The translations under genes were made by a program, and so were the position numbers. The notes beneath the pieces are model-generated. The model was not told the origin of the DNA. It searched no databases and was given only the letters and a program-made list of their open reading frames with translations. From positions 14,384,001-14,448,000 of the forward strand of contig JBHGNT010000007.1 in assembly GCA_043228905.1 (NCBI GenBank): 64,000 bases of DNA. The letters run 5' to 3'. Shown here piece by piece: positions 1-10,963 of this stretch (positions within the stretch are counted from its first letter, which is position 1; each line of letters opens with the position of its first letter). Origin of the DNA: Azolla caroliniana (Eukaryota > Polypodiophyta).

Positions 1-429
1 TGTTCTGGTTCCAGTTCTGTCGCCGTCCGTCCAGTTCCGGTCCTCTAAAACCATTGCGAGTAGTTAAGCCACAATTTAGCCCAAGAACATTCTATGCTCC
101 ACATATAGACAAAAAGTGATAAGTTTTGGCTCTGCTTATATACTGTGGGATCCTAACTTGTCCTATCTATGTGGGATATCTCATAGTTTTGTTTTTCTCT
201 TCTTCTTCTCAAACTTCACATTCACATAACTTGACATTTAGTTGTCCGTTTCAAATGTAGTAAAGTACATTTGGAAGCTCTTGAAGACCTCTATCTTCCC
301 GTACCAAGATATTAAGCTAATCTAAAATAGTATCTTCACTATTATTGTTTTATGTCTTGTGTGAAGAACCACACTCGATTTTGTACATTCCATGCAATTT
401 TCACACCGTTGCCGAAAATCTTCACGACA
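1..429 (-). repeat. 3' LTR of F, incomplete at window edge
   Basis: On the minus strand the purine tract GGTGGGGGTGGA (430-441) is followed at 429 by TGTCGTGAAG, the start of the family 1 LTR as in A. After about ten bases the sequence no longer resembles the 5' LTR of F at 4566-5192, although the two should be near-identical at insertion. A TATA-like TATATAAG lies at about 137-144. The LTR may carry another insertion, or this end may derive from a different subfamily. Confidence 0.55.
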
Positions 430-620
430 TCCACCCCCACCAAACCACACGTCCTCCGGTATGTGCCAAGAAGAGAGATTGTGAGATTTTAGCTACGGTG
501 ATTAATCAGATTCCTCCATGTCCTTGTTCACATAACTCAAGTCTGTAGGTTCAGTCCTACTATCTTCATCGTCGAGGTGATTGAGGTCAAGATCCTCGTC
601 TTGTCTTTTCTTGAAAATCT

Positions 621-2488
621 TTACTTTTTTCCCCACAATGGGTATATGGCCAACCTTGATCCGTCTAGCTTCGCAAGGTGGTATGTGGCATTGTTGTTCA
701 CACTTGTCACCACATATGGTCCGAACAATCTTCTTGCGAACTTTCTTGTTGTCCTGTGTTGATTGTCAAGGCTCTTGTCGTAGACCAATACCCAATCTCC
801 TTCTTCAATCTTCTTGGGACGCAGTCGATGTGTCTTATTGAACCGAATCTTGTTCTTCACTCGAGCTGCCTCCATCATCTTTCGTGCTTTTTCTAGATAT
901 TCAGGCCTTCTTTCTAGCTGCCTTATCCGTGCCGCCAATAATTCTTCGTGGCTCATCTCATTCTGCCATGGTATCGCTACCCATGAGGTGATCGTCCTTT
1001 CGATGGGCATTATCGGCTTCTATCCATACATAAGCTCTATTGGCATATACCTTGTCACTGAACTGTGTGTAGTTCTATCGGCCCACAAGGCATAGGGCAA
1101 TAGTTGTGGCCAGTTCCCGATGGCTTTGATGATTGCTCCATGCCCTCATTCGATCTTCCCATTCGTTTCTGGATTGTAGGCAGTCGTGAGGGAGAGCTTC
1201 ACCCCTAGTTGATCAAAGAGCTCTGTTGCTTCATGTGCATCCAACTCCCCTCGATCAGCCACTATCTTTCCCACACATCCATATCGACAAACAACCTCTT
1301 CGAGTAGAAATTTGCAAACAACTAACGTCGTCTTATTTGCCAAGGCCCGTCCTTCCACTTGATTTGCCAGGTCTTCTCTTGCCAGTACTAAGTACTTCAT
1401 TTGCCCCACTCCCATTGGCATTGAGACCAGATCCACCATCCATTTGAAGTGTATGGTGAGCGGGTATGTCGGCCGGAACTCATCATGATGACGTATGTTC
1501 GAATGTACTTGGCAAATTTTGCATGTGGACACAAAATGGAGTACATCTTTGTACATGCTTGGCCACCAGTACTTTTCCTTCAACTTTTCGAACGTCGCCC
1601 ATGTTCCTCTATGACCCGCCCAAGGACTCTCGTGGAATTTGGTCATCAGTGTCACTTGCTCTTCTTTCTTCACCACCACTCGACGTGGTATTCCTGTCCT
1701 TCTTTTTGGGTGTCGCCAGAGGAATCCTCCCTTTAGGAAGTATTGGTAAGCTTTCTTCCGGATTCGTAGAGCCTCCTCTTTTGTCAACGAAGTATCCGTC
1801 GTCATTGTTCTTAAGAATCTACCGATCAGTAACCACTCTCCTTTGTACTCATCCTCATTGAAGGCGTGGAGGGTTAGCGCATCCTTGTCTTCCGCCGATT
1901 GTTGGGCCATCTTGAAGAAGTCGAGGGTGACGTTTTCATCTTCCGAAACCATGCCACTTTCATTCTCAAATCTTGCCCTCGACAGCATGTCAACCAGGGC
2001 GTTCTTCTTTCCTACAATGTGGTGGATCTCTAGGTTTAAAGACTTGATATAGACGATCCACCTTAGCACAACTAGATCTGGTGTCGCACATCCTGAGATC
2101 ATCCCGAGGATTGGGAGACAATCTGTCTCAATTATAACTTCCGACCCGATCAGGTAGTCTTTGTCCATCTTTACTAAATTAACCGGAATCGTCCGGCCTT
2201 CGTTGAGGCCTTCTTTGAACACCTTCTTTAATTCCCCCAAGGTGTCGTCGAAAGAGACCACCTCCACAGCTCCACCAATCTCATCGTCAGTGCCTAGGAC
2301 TCTGCACGCCCTGAGACGTTCCTCTGCCCGTTTCTTCTCCCGGCCGCTAAAGCTGGTTATCGTACAACCTCCGTTGTCAGAGAACCAAAATTTCCTATCT
2401 ATAGTACAAGGCTTCCTTCCTATGGTACACGTGTGGGGTTTTTCCGGGGTGTCCGGATTATCTCAGCCCCACGCCTTGATAGTGCTCT
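621..2488 (-). pseudogene. F pol remnant: RNase H end, integrase
   Basis: Encodes the 3' half of a Ty3/gypsy polyprotein. On the minus strand the piece at 2267-1146 begins with the pol N-terminal region (VSFDDTLGELKKVF), then jumps near 2165-2190 to the RNase H segment DKDYLIGSEVIIETDCLPIL, so the whole RT core is deleted. The integrase zinc-binding region (CKICQVHS) and core follow, with VDLVSM, VADRGELD and NGKIE as the likely DDE positions. A frameshift lies between 1146 and 1010. The piece at 1010-621 carries the integrase C-terminal segment (RLRPKKIEEGDWVLVYD). It is non-functional because RT is absent. Confidence 0.85.
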
Positions 2489-4518
2489 CTAAAAATCCCC
2501 TCGTTTGCCGTTGCCGAGGGTTTCCTGGTTCTGCTCATGGTTCAGTTGCACGGTCAGGAATTGGACAGAGTGTCTTCCATCTTGGCTCTTTACACGTGCG
2601 TACGCCGAACCATGGTCAAGCACCTTTGTCTCCATGCGTGCCGTCGTAATGTACAGTTCACCGAGAATCATTGGGTGCGAGGACGTCTCCTGCACGAAAA
2701 AGTGTTGATCTATCTTGACGTCGCCGATCTTGACACACACATTCGGGCACGACCCGTGTAGCTCCTCCGTAGCACGGGTCGCCGCGCGTATCTTCCAGCC
2801 GTGCTTGGTATTGATTGGCCATTTCCCCTTTTTGTAAAAGTCCATGGACATCAGGTTTATTTCTGAGCCGTGGTCTATCAATGCCACGACCGACTCCTAG
2901 ACGTCCCCGATCCGAATGGGGGTCTTAGTTCTGGCTCTGGCCCAGTGCAACTTCGAATAGTGGCTTTGCACCAACTCGTCTTCCAGGGCCGTATCTTCTA
3001 GGCGCGTAGTACGCACCTCTACGGGCTTCTCCGGTTCCGACTCCGTCGAGAGCCGTTTACCTTTACCAAGTCCACGATGGAAACTCCTTGGCGATCCCAA
3101 GCACCTCCCTCAGTGACAGCTCCACCTTGTTGTCCAGGATCCGCTCTTTGAGGACCTTCTGCAGGTTCGTTGACCTCTCAATCTTCGTGCTCAGCCGGTA
3201 ACCGGCCCGCTTCGCTTTGTCCGGTGCGCCGGGGTAACCGACATCGTTTTACTTCTTCCCGAACCAGGTCTCGTACTGCTATGTAGTTTTGGCACGCAAC
3301 TTCCACAAAACCGGTCTTCTCCTGAACCGGATCGTCCCATCCAGTGACCTCCCAGATCCAGTGGTCCGCGCGGTCCGCTTCTTCCTTCTTCAGTCATGCG
3401 CCGGAGAGGCCTTCTAGCACCGGAGAGGCCTTCTAGCACCAAGCGCCAGAAGCCCGAATCTTTTGTTGGCCGGTCTTGGTTAACTCCCACCCGGATTCCG
3501 ACCGATGTCGAATAATGGACGGCCTCTGCATGGCGTGCCTCTGCTTCTTCCATTAGCCGCTTCATTCCTCTGTGCCCGAAATTCGTTTCCATGGCTCTCC
3601 AGGTATCACCAACGTGCACTCGTCCGTTCCACAGGTACACCACAGTCTTGCCGGCTGTGTCCGACCACATCGCACCACATACACTGTTGTCCAGCCGGTG
3701 GCCTCCGGTCGCGTGACTGCCCTCCACCGTCTCTTCGGGCCTGCGCGATCTGCAGGTCGCGCGCCATTTGTGTCAGCTCCTCAAGAGCCGCTCCTCTGGA
3801 TGGTCCCTTGACCACGCCGGTTGATGCTGAGCCCGTCTCGAGCCAATCCCGGGGTTCCTCTTTTCGTGTCGGCGAAGGTTCATCGAACTTCCTTGCCGAT
3901 ACGGATCTTGCCGCCGACAATCCCTCGTCACCCCACTCACACCGCTTGTCGAAACGGCTGCAGACTCCTTTGTCCGCGGCCCAGTTGGTCATCAGCCCAT
4001 CATCTGTCTCCAGTAGGAGACCCACTTGATCCTGATCCTGCACATCCACCGCTTTGACAAACAACAGGACACGGCTCGTGTCTAGCACGGTCCTGTCTAG
4101 TGCCGAGAGCCATGCGAAGTGTTCTTCAAACTCCCGGAGGAGCGTCGATGCGTTCCTCCCCTTTCTGGGAGTCTCCACCCACTCCATGAAATCCCGCTTT
4201 GATAGCCGAAGCGAGTCATCGAGCCTGTATTTCTCAAGGATCTGACCTTCAAACTCTCCCCAAGTCCGACATCCAGCTTGTACCTCAAGCACCTTTGTGT
4301 GAATTCCTGGTGTCGCCACCCGAGGGAAACCAGCCAACCGCCTATCTTCCAGAATGTCCCTCATCACCATTTCAGCCCGGTAGGCCTCCAAATAACTTGT
4401 GGCGTTCTTTCCATCGAACCGGCCTATCGTGTCGACAATCACTTCGATGGCCCTCTCGAGCACTTACTATCCGATCAACTGTTGCCGCCACGGCTTCGGC
4501 AAGCTCCGATCCCCTCAT
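2489..4518 (-). pseudogene. F gag-pro remnant
   Basis: Gag starts at an ATG whose complement is 4516-4518, 26 bases inside the primer-binding site. The capsid-like region (GRFDGKNATSYLEAYRAEM), the CCHC knuckle CMWCDVVGHSRQDC and the protease segment ALIDHGSEINLMS can all be read in A's order, but in several frames. A 19-base tandem duplication at about 3401-3439 adds a frameshift near the end of gag. The protease frame ends at the TAG whose complement is 2489-2491, the stop shared by the other family copies. Gag would form particles and the protease would process them; neither can be intact here. Confidence 0.85.
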
Positions 4519-4543
4519 CTTCAACTCCTCTGCCGCCTTGTTT

Positions 4544-4559
4544 CACGTCGGGTTCACCA
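4544..4559 (-). promoter_or_regulatory. Primer-binding site of F
   Basis: On the minus strand TGGTGAACCCGACGTG lies six bases inside the 5' LTR end. The same motif is at 18238 in A and, with one change, at 10923 in C. TGG followed by a tRNA 3'-end complement is the normal form of a plant LTR-element primer site. I could not assign the tRNA. Confidence 0.7.
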
Positions 4560-4565
4560 AATAGA

Positions 4566-5192
4566 TGTCGTGTTGTTAGGCTCTCGTGTATGAAATAAGG
4601 CAGGATTGCGGGGGCCCTGAACCGAAGAGCGTGAGGGAGAAGAGGGAGAGAGATTCGCAGAAACACAGAGAGACAGAAACGAAAGAATCAATTCCAATAA
4701 TAGTATAGATTATAGAGCTTGCAATGTTACAACCGGCAAGCCGGTGACAGATTCTACACAGAAGAACACACGCACTGAAATATGCAGTGGAGCCTCTACC
4801 GGAAGCACACAAGCTTTCACGCAGTAGAGGCAACCAACCTAGCCCAAAATCCTTGTAGATGCAGCAACGAAAGTGGAGGAGAGAGCTCAGTCCCCAGTCC
4901 GATAGCACTTCGTCCTCTCAAAATTGCGCGATCCCCCCTCACCCCCTTTTCCTCTCCTTTTATAGCACAAGGAGAGAGAGCCGTTACAAACTGTTACATC
5001 ACCTTTATTCTCTGTCCTTCCAGACAGAGATCCTCTTCAATTCCCTACCTAACAAATTCGTGCTACCTAGGATAATTGCATCGCCGTCTTGTACTTAACT
5101 ATGTAAATACATCAAAACATGTGCCCATGTGTAAGGGCCGGTTCATGCACACTATCCACTGATTCCTCTTAGGGACGGTTTGCTCCACGACA
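4566..5192 (-). repeat. 5' LTR of F (627 bp)
   Basis: Minus-strand sequence runs from TGTCGTGGAGCAAACCG (5192) to AACAACACGACA (4566), giving TG...CA ends. The terminal 36 bases match the LTR ends of C, and the interior resembles the 555-bp LTR of C, including a TATA-like TATAAAAGGAGAG at about 4959-4971. The right edge adjoins J coding sequence without a gap. Confidence 0.8.
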
Positions 5193-7600
5193 ACGCGCTA
5201 TGGCCATTATGAGTTTTTAGTCATGCCTTTCGGGTTGACTAATGCTCCAGCCACATTCCAACAAGCGATGAATGACGTTTTCCGAGATCAACTCAGGGAT
5301 TTTTTTGTCGTCTTCTTGGATGATATTTTGATATATAGTCGTACCTTGCAAGATCATGTTCAACATGTTCGATTTGTTTTGCAAAAGTTGCATGACAACT
5401 CTTTCTATGCAAAACATTCAAAATGTGAATTTTTCCAAAAATCTATTGTGTACCTAGGTCATTTAATTGAGGAAAATGGTGTTGAAATTGAACCTTCTTG
5501 TATTGAAAAGGTTAAAATTTGGCCCATTCCTCGTAATATTCGTGAACTGCGATCATTCTTAGGGTTTGTTGGATTTTTACGAAAATCAATTCGTAACTAT
5601 TCCAAATTGACTGCTCCATTAACTGACCTTTTAAAAGGTCATCCACGTAAGTCTATTAAACCAATTTCATGGAATGAACAACTTGAGAAATCATTTGAGA
5701 CACTCAAAGAGCATGTGTGTCTGGCTCCCACTCTTCTATTACCGGACCCTTCTATGCCTTTCTCAATCGAAACCGATGCTAGTGATTATGCTATTGGTGC
5801 CGTTCTTTATCAAGGTGGTCACCCTATTGCTTTCGAAAGTAAGAAGCTTGATGTTGCTCAATCTCGGTATTCTGTTCAAGAGAAAGAGTTGTTTGTGGTA
5901 ATACATGCACTTAAAACATGGAGGCACTATCTCTATGGAAATCAATTTGTGGTTACAACAGACCATCAATCATTGAAGTATTTTTGTGACTAGCCAGATC
6001 TTGTTGGTCGTAAAGGCCGTTGGGCTGACCTTATGCAAGATTTTGATTTTTCCATACAGTATCGCAAGGGTTCTATGAACACTGTTGCGGATGCTCTTAG
6101 TCACATTAAAGAAGTTAACATGCTTAGCTTCACGAAAATAAAATCTGATCTTTTAGATCCCCTTCGAGGGAAATACCTTGATGACAATTATTTTTCGAAA
6201 TACTTGACGAAAGCCGAATCTAGTTTAGATGCCGATACTAGCACCCTACCCTCGAAGGTGACCTTTCACATTACAAATGGTCTGTGTTCCAGATTTACCA
6301 AACGTAAAACAGAAAATTCTTCATGAATGTCATGATGCACCATCTGCTGGTCATCCTGGAATACAATGCACACTCGTTCTCATCTCGAGTACTTTTTTCT
6401 GGCCTAAGATGCGCTCTGACGTGCATAAATACATAACTCAATGCTTACAATGTCAGATTAATAAGTCAGAACGACTTAAAGTTGCGGGTCTTTTACATCC
6501 CTTAGATATTCCCAAAAACAAATGGGAAAGTATCTTGATGGATTTTATTGTTAGTTTACCTTGTACATAGAGGGGTCATGATGCCATTTGGGTTTTCGTT
6601 GACAGACTAATAAAATTGGCTAGATTTATTCCTACCAAAGCCATGGTAACCAGTCAACAATTGGCTTTTCAATTTGTTGATGTGTTATTTTGTTTTTATG
6701 GATTACCGATGGATATTGTTAGTGATTGAGATTCCAAGTTTACTAGTGACTTTTGGACTCAAGTCTTTAAGAAACTAGAAACTACGTTGAGCATGAGTTC
6801 CGCAAATCATCCTCAGTCTGATGGACAAATTGAACAAGTTAATCAAATTATTGAGGACATGCTTCGAGCTTATGTAGCAAAAACCCCTTCTAAGTGGGAG
6901 CAATACCTTCCTATCTTAGAATTTGCCTATAATAGCTCTAAACATACATCTACTGGATATAGTCCTTTTATGTTGATGTATGGTTTTCAACCACGTGCCC
7001 CAGTTGATGTCACGATTCATCGTGATACATTAGAAAGTACACGCAATTTTTTGCAAGACATGAACCAAATGTTGCATATTGCCAAAGAGAATGTCAAGAC
7101 AACTCAAGATCGTGCTCGATTTTATGTTGATCAAGATAGACGTCCTTGTGCATTTACTATTGGTCAAAAAGTTTTTTTTGCGTGTCCCTACTAACTTTAT
7201 GTCATTGTCTATGGGCAAGTGCGCTAATTTAGCCCCACGATATTGTGGCCCATTTGAAATCCTTAAGTGGGTTGGGTCATCTACTTATCACCTTGCCTTA
7301 CCCCGTAACGTTGATATTGATCCTGTTTTTCACATTAGTCGTCTTAAACCATTTTTAGGCTTTGGTGATAACACCATCACAATCCAAGATCTTGTAACAT
7401 TAGAGGATTTTTCTTACAAACCTCATGTTCCTGAACGAATTCTCGATTCTCATACTAAACATTTACGTTCTAAAGAGATTCGGCTATTCAAGATCAAATG
7501 GATGGATAAACCTATTGATGATGCCACATGGGAATGCAAGCATACTCTTAAGGCACAATTTCCTCACTTTATATTGCAAGAGTGCAATCTTTTGAAGTAG
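5193..7600 (+). pseudogene. J pol remnant: RT, RNase H, integrase, chromodomain
   Basis: Starts in the RT motif TRYGHYEF, with MPFGLTNAPATFQQ and the catalytic FLDDILIYS following. RNase H shows ETDASDYAIGAVLYQ and TTDHQSLKYF. Integrase has the HHCC region (HPGIQCTL, CLQCQINK), then MDFIVSLP, VSD and QSDGQIEQ. The C-terminus (about 7410-7560) has chromodomain features: PERILDS, FKIKWMD and DATWEC, followed by the TAG at 7598-7600. In-frame stops occur at 5991-5993, 6568-6570 and 6727-6729, and there is a frameshift near 7190. Chromodomains target integration to heterochromatin in chromoviruses. The lineage within chromoviruses is uncertain. Confidence 0.85.
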
Positions 7601-7607
7601 GGGAGTA

Positions 7608-8105
7608 TGTTATGTACACATAACGTTGGTGAGGGTAGGTCACCAATATTTACATTAGTGAAGGGTATGTTCACTAACGTTAAAAAGGGGACTAATGATT
7701 GGATAGAAGGAATGATAAGTGCATGCACTATCATGATTTGGATAACCAATGAATAGAGAGCCTTTTAGAAAGGCACATCTATTCAAGGGGCCTAGGAAAA
7801 GGTATAATCACATTGTGTTGGAAGGCTGTTGTCTTAGACACCGGTGGTGCGGGCTAGGCTTTCATCTCGACGATCGTGTTTATCTCTTCCAAGGTATTAG
7901 TCATCCTAATATCCGGCAGTATGAGACGTCGGTGGTAGCTTGGCTATGTCTAGATCATAGCTCGGTGGTGGTCGGGTGGAACGGGTTCTTCTATCCATTC
8001 TATTTTCCTTCTTTTACTTTAGTTTGGTCCATTGATTAGTAATAGACTCTTAACACCGAAGTATACAAAGTATCACTGGATGGTGGGATCCGGTAGATGA
8101 CAACA
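7608..8105 (+). repeat. 3' LTR of J (about 498 bp)
   Basis: Follows directly on the purine tract AAGTAGGGGAGTA. It starts TGTTATG and I place the end at GACAACA (8105), which restores TGTT...AACA termini. The next bases read as the end of D gag. The right boundary is inferred from that transition, because the matching 5' LTR is outside the window. Confidence 0.6.
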
Positions 8106-9078
8106 CCATACTCGCGAAAGTGATGTGTGACAACCACGAGGTGTTCGTGGATGAAAAGAGAAAAAGAATGGAATGGCAAGATAACCCATAAAAAAGACAT
8201 GAAACAAGGAGTGCGAAAAAGAAAGAAGATGCAAAAACGAGTCGAGGTTTACAAATGGAGGGAGACTCGAGCCGGAAAGGGGAGTCGAAGAAATGGTTCA
8301 GCCCGTGAAGGTTGGTGTCGAAGATCCCACTCGGAAGACAAGAATTATGCCTACCTATAAGTTAAGGTCGGACATAGAGCAAACGATAGATCTGAAGAAG
8401 ATTCTCGAGGAACGTGTTCTTGATAGCCATGTGTCCTTGTCCTTGAGGGAATTGCTTGGCATTACGAAGGAGTTCCATGATACGATTGTGGACCTCGTAA
8501 AGAGAAAAAGGCAACAGTCGGACGAAGAAGAAGAGAAGCCACTAAAAGCAAAAGAAAATGCCATAACGATGGCAAGAGACGACCTCGAGGAAGATATGGT
8601 GGACAACCACTATACTCGGCCTCGTTGGGCACGAGCAACGATGGAGACACCAATAAAGTTGGGGGAAAGAAAAGAGACAGTCGTAGCGTTAATAGATCAT
8701 GGGTCCAAAATCAACCTTATGTCGACTGAGGTCTACAGGAAGGGAAGATGACCCATAAATACGAATCATGGGTGGAAGATCCGTGCTGCTACGAAAGCTA
8801 CCAAAGACTTGTATGGAGCATGTCCTAACATCCCCATCACGATTGGCGATGTCGAGATAGATCAACATGTTTTTGTTCAAGACTCGGCATCCCATCCCAT
8901 CATCCTTGGGCAACTGTACATAACATCATCATGAATGGAAACCAAAGTGTTCGACAATGATGCGGCATTTGCTCGAGTATGGAGTCTTGATGGGAAGAAG
9001 GTTGTACAATTCTTGACTGTATGTGTCAACCATGAAAGGAATCGAGATTGTCTCGGAGAAGATGCTTCGGATTTTTAG
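8106..9078 (+). pseudogene. D gag end and protease
   Basis: The first part (from about 8115) aligns with the C-terminal gag region of A around 19520. The segment 8293-8751 includes SLRELLGITKEFHDTIVDLV and the protease active-site region ALIDHGSKINLMSTE. A TGA at 8749-8751 replaces a tryptophan present in A. Downstream protease sequence (GACPNIPITIGDVEIDQH) continues to the conserved TAG at 9076-9078 after five T residues. This was part of a gag-pro polyprotein and is now inactive. Confidence 0.8.
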
Positions 9079-10880
9079 AGCGGACTATTGAAGCATGGGA
9101 CACAAATAGTCTGAGCAATCACAAGTCCCCACAAGAAAGTAGAGTGTGTGGATTGCAAGGAGAAGCAACATGTGTCACACCTAGTGGCGCATGTAAACTA
9201 GTACTACCCAACAAAAAGGATAAGTGTTGGATACAAGACTTCGAGAAGATGCTAAAAAAAGAAAACATAATAGAAGAAGAAGAATTCGTGACTCATATTA
9301 TGGAAGAAGCCTCATTTGACGACACCATCGGCAAAATTGAGGAAGTCGTGGACTTGAGCTATCTTCACGATCAACACGTGATTTCGGTTAACTCTGTCAA
9401 CATGTACGCTACCATCGATGAATACCATCGACACATCTTGATGGAGGAATCTGAAGTCAACACAAAATATAAAACGGTGAATAGGAAGATCAAGCCAGTT
9501 GCAGTTCCGTTACCAAAAGATAGCTGGCAAAAGATGAAGAAAGTCGCTAATGATCCAAGCTTAAGGGATCCGAAGGCAATAGGTCATGTCTTCACTGAAG
9601 AGACGAAAGGGAAGCTACAAGTTGGAAGGGAGGATTTCCTCCTCCCTGAAGAGGAGCAAATGTTTCGCGACATGCTTGAGAGACATGGGAAAGCTTTCAC
9701 ATTTTTCCCACAAGAAATCGGATTTGTTGATCCAAGGACAATAGAGCTGATGGTAATCTTCACGGTGCTGCACGTGCCTTGGAATTTGAAACTGATACCG
9801 GTTCCGAGAGCACACCTACCGAAGTTGATCGAGCTCTTAAAGGAGATTCAGGTGAATATGGGAATTCTGGAACAATCGAATGCTCCTTATTCTAATAGGT
9901 GGTTCATGGTGCCGAAGAAGAATGGATCATTGCGATTCATCCAAGATCTTTAACCCGTCAAAGGTGACAATTCAGAATGCTAGAATTGGTCCAAGCGTGG
10001 ATGAATTTGCCGAAGCATTTGCGGGCCAGTCCATCTACTCCATTATTGATCTCTACTCTGGATACGACCAATTCCAGTTGGCAATCGACAATCTTGCATT
10101 ACAACCATGAGGACTCTGATCGGGCTTGTCCGGATGTATACCTTACCGCAAGGTGCAACGATCTCGGTGGCTCATATGGTGAATGCCATGAACAAGGTTT
10201 TGAAGGATTGCATTCCGGACATCACAATATCATTCTTGGATGATATTCTGATAAAAGGATGTTTGAATGAGGAGAAGGATGAATCGAAAAATAAGAAAGG
10301 GTGTAGAAAATTTGTTGTAGATCATATGAAAGATTGCGAGAAGGTGCTCCAAAGGCTTGAAGATGCGAAATTGACATTTTCAGGAGAAAAATCCGCATTC
10401 GGGAAACTAGAGATCTTGGTGGTAGGTCACTTATGTGGAGCATCCAGTCGGAAGCCTTCGCCATCCAAGGTGAATGCGATCCAGGACATGAAAGAAGAAC
10501 GCGTAAACGAAACGGAGGTTCGAAGGTTCCTTGGAGCGTGCACATTTTATCATATCTAGATTCCGCACTATGCTCATGTCGCCGAGCCATTATATGGATT
10601 GCTAAAGAAAAGAATGAAGTTCAAATGGCGAGATGAGCATACAAACGTGATGCGAAGATTGAAGAAACTACTTCTTGAAGCTCTAGCTGTAAGGAAGGCC
10701 GACTATACCGAAGGAAAGCCGATTTATGTGACTGTAGATATGAGCCCAACCAGAATCGGGTGGGTCATCAACGAAGACGGAGAAGATAATGCACGGTATT
10801 GCATTTGGTTCAAAGCAAAGGTTCTGAGCGAACAACAACAAAGATATGCCCAAGTCAAGCAAGAACTTTGGGGTATTGCC
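9066..10880 (+). pseudogene. D pol remnant: RT and partial RNase H
   Basis: The pol frame is open across the gag-pro stop, reading GFLERTIEAWD as in A and C. The N-terminal region (EASFDDTIGKIEEVVD) leads into RT: VPRAHLPKLIELLKE, the palm motif DLYSGYDQFQLA, then the catalytic FLDDILIKG near 10216-10242. RNase H begins with VTVDMSPTRIGWVIN. Stops at 9951-9953 (TAA for glutamine) and 10557-10559 (TAG for tryptophan) and a frameshift near 10100 break it. It ends at the fusion with C's LTR, so integrase is absent. Confidence 0.85.
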
Positions 10881-10939
10881 GCCTTATTTCACACGCGAGA
10901 GCATAACAACACGACATAAATTTGGTGAACCCAACGTGA
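10881..10939 (+). repeat. C 5' LTR remnant and primer-binding site
   Basis: Bases 10881-10916 (GCCTTATTTCACACGCGAGA through AACAACACGACA) match the last 36 bases of C's own 3' LTR with one difference. Six bases later TGGTGAACCCAACGTGA (10923-10939) is the family 1 primer site with one G-to-A change. The first about 520 bases of the LTR, including its promoter, are lost at the junction with D. Confidence 0.85.
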
Positions 10940-10963
10940 AACAAGGTGGCAGAGGAGTTGAAG

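Larger units (their letters stand above)
1..5192 (-). mobile_element. Element F: family 1 Ty3/gypsy copy, RT-deleted
   Basis: Reading on the minus strand from 5192 to 1 the order is 5' LTR, primer-binding site, gag, protease, a shortened pol and the start of a 3' LTR that runs off the window. All coding parts align with the full-length copy A at 18.2-23.9 kb. About 1.5 kb of pol, covering reverse transcriptase and the first part of RNase H, is missing, so F cannot be autonomous. Its right edge (CCACGACA at 5185-5192) cuts into the reverse transcriptase of element J, so F inserted into J. The other half of J must lie left of the window. Confidence 0.85.
5193..8105 (+). mobile_element. Element J: chromovirus, 3' part
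   Basis: A plus-strand Ty3/gypsy element that starts abruptly inside reverse transcriptase at the F insertion and continues through RNase H, integrase and a C-terminal chromodomain to a purine tract and 3' LTR. The rest of RT, protease, gag and the 5' LTR should lie left of the window, beyond F. Multiple stops show that it is old. Its right end meets gag sequence of D, so J probably inserted into D. Confidence 0.8.
8106..10880 (+). mobile_element. Element D: family 1 fragment, both ends missing
   Basis: Contains the end of gag, protease, RT and the first half of RNase H of family 1 on the plus strand, without LTRs. Its left end is cut by J. Its right end stops inside RNase H (YAQVKQELWGI) and continues into 36 bp of C's LTR. 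It is lower in GC and more diverged than A, so probably an older copy. Confidence 0.8.

Noticed and set aside
577-1100. Plus-strand open frames over 577-1100 and similar shadows over the family 1 copies
   Set aside because: They lie opposite recognisable minus-strand integrase sequence and have no motif of their own.
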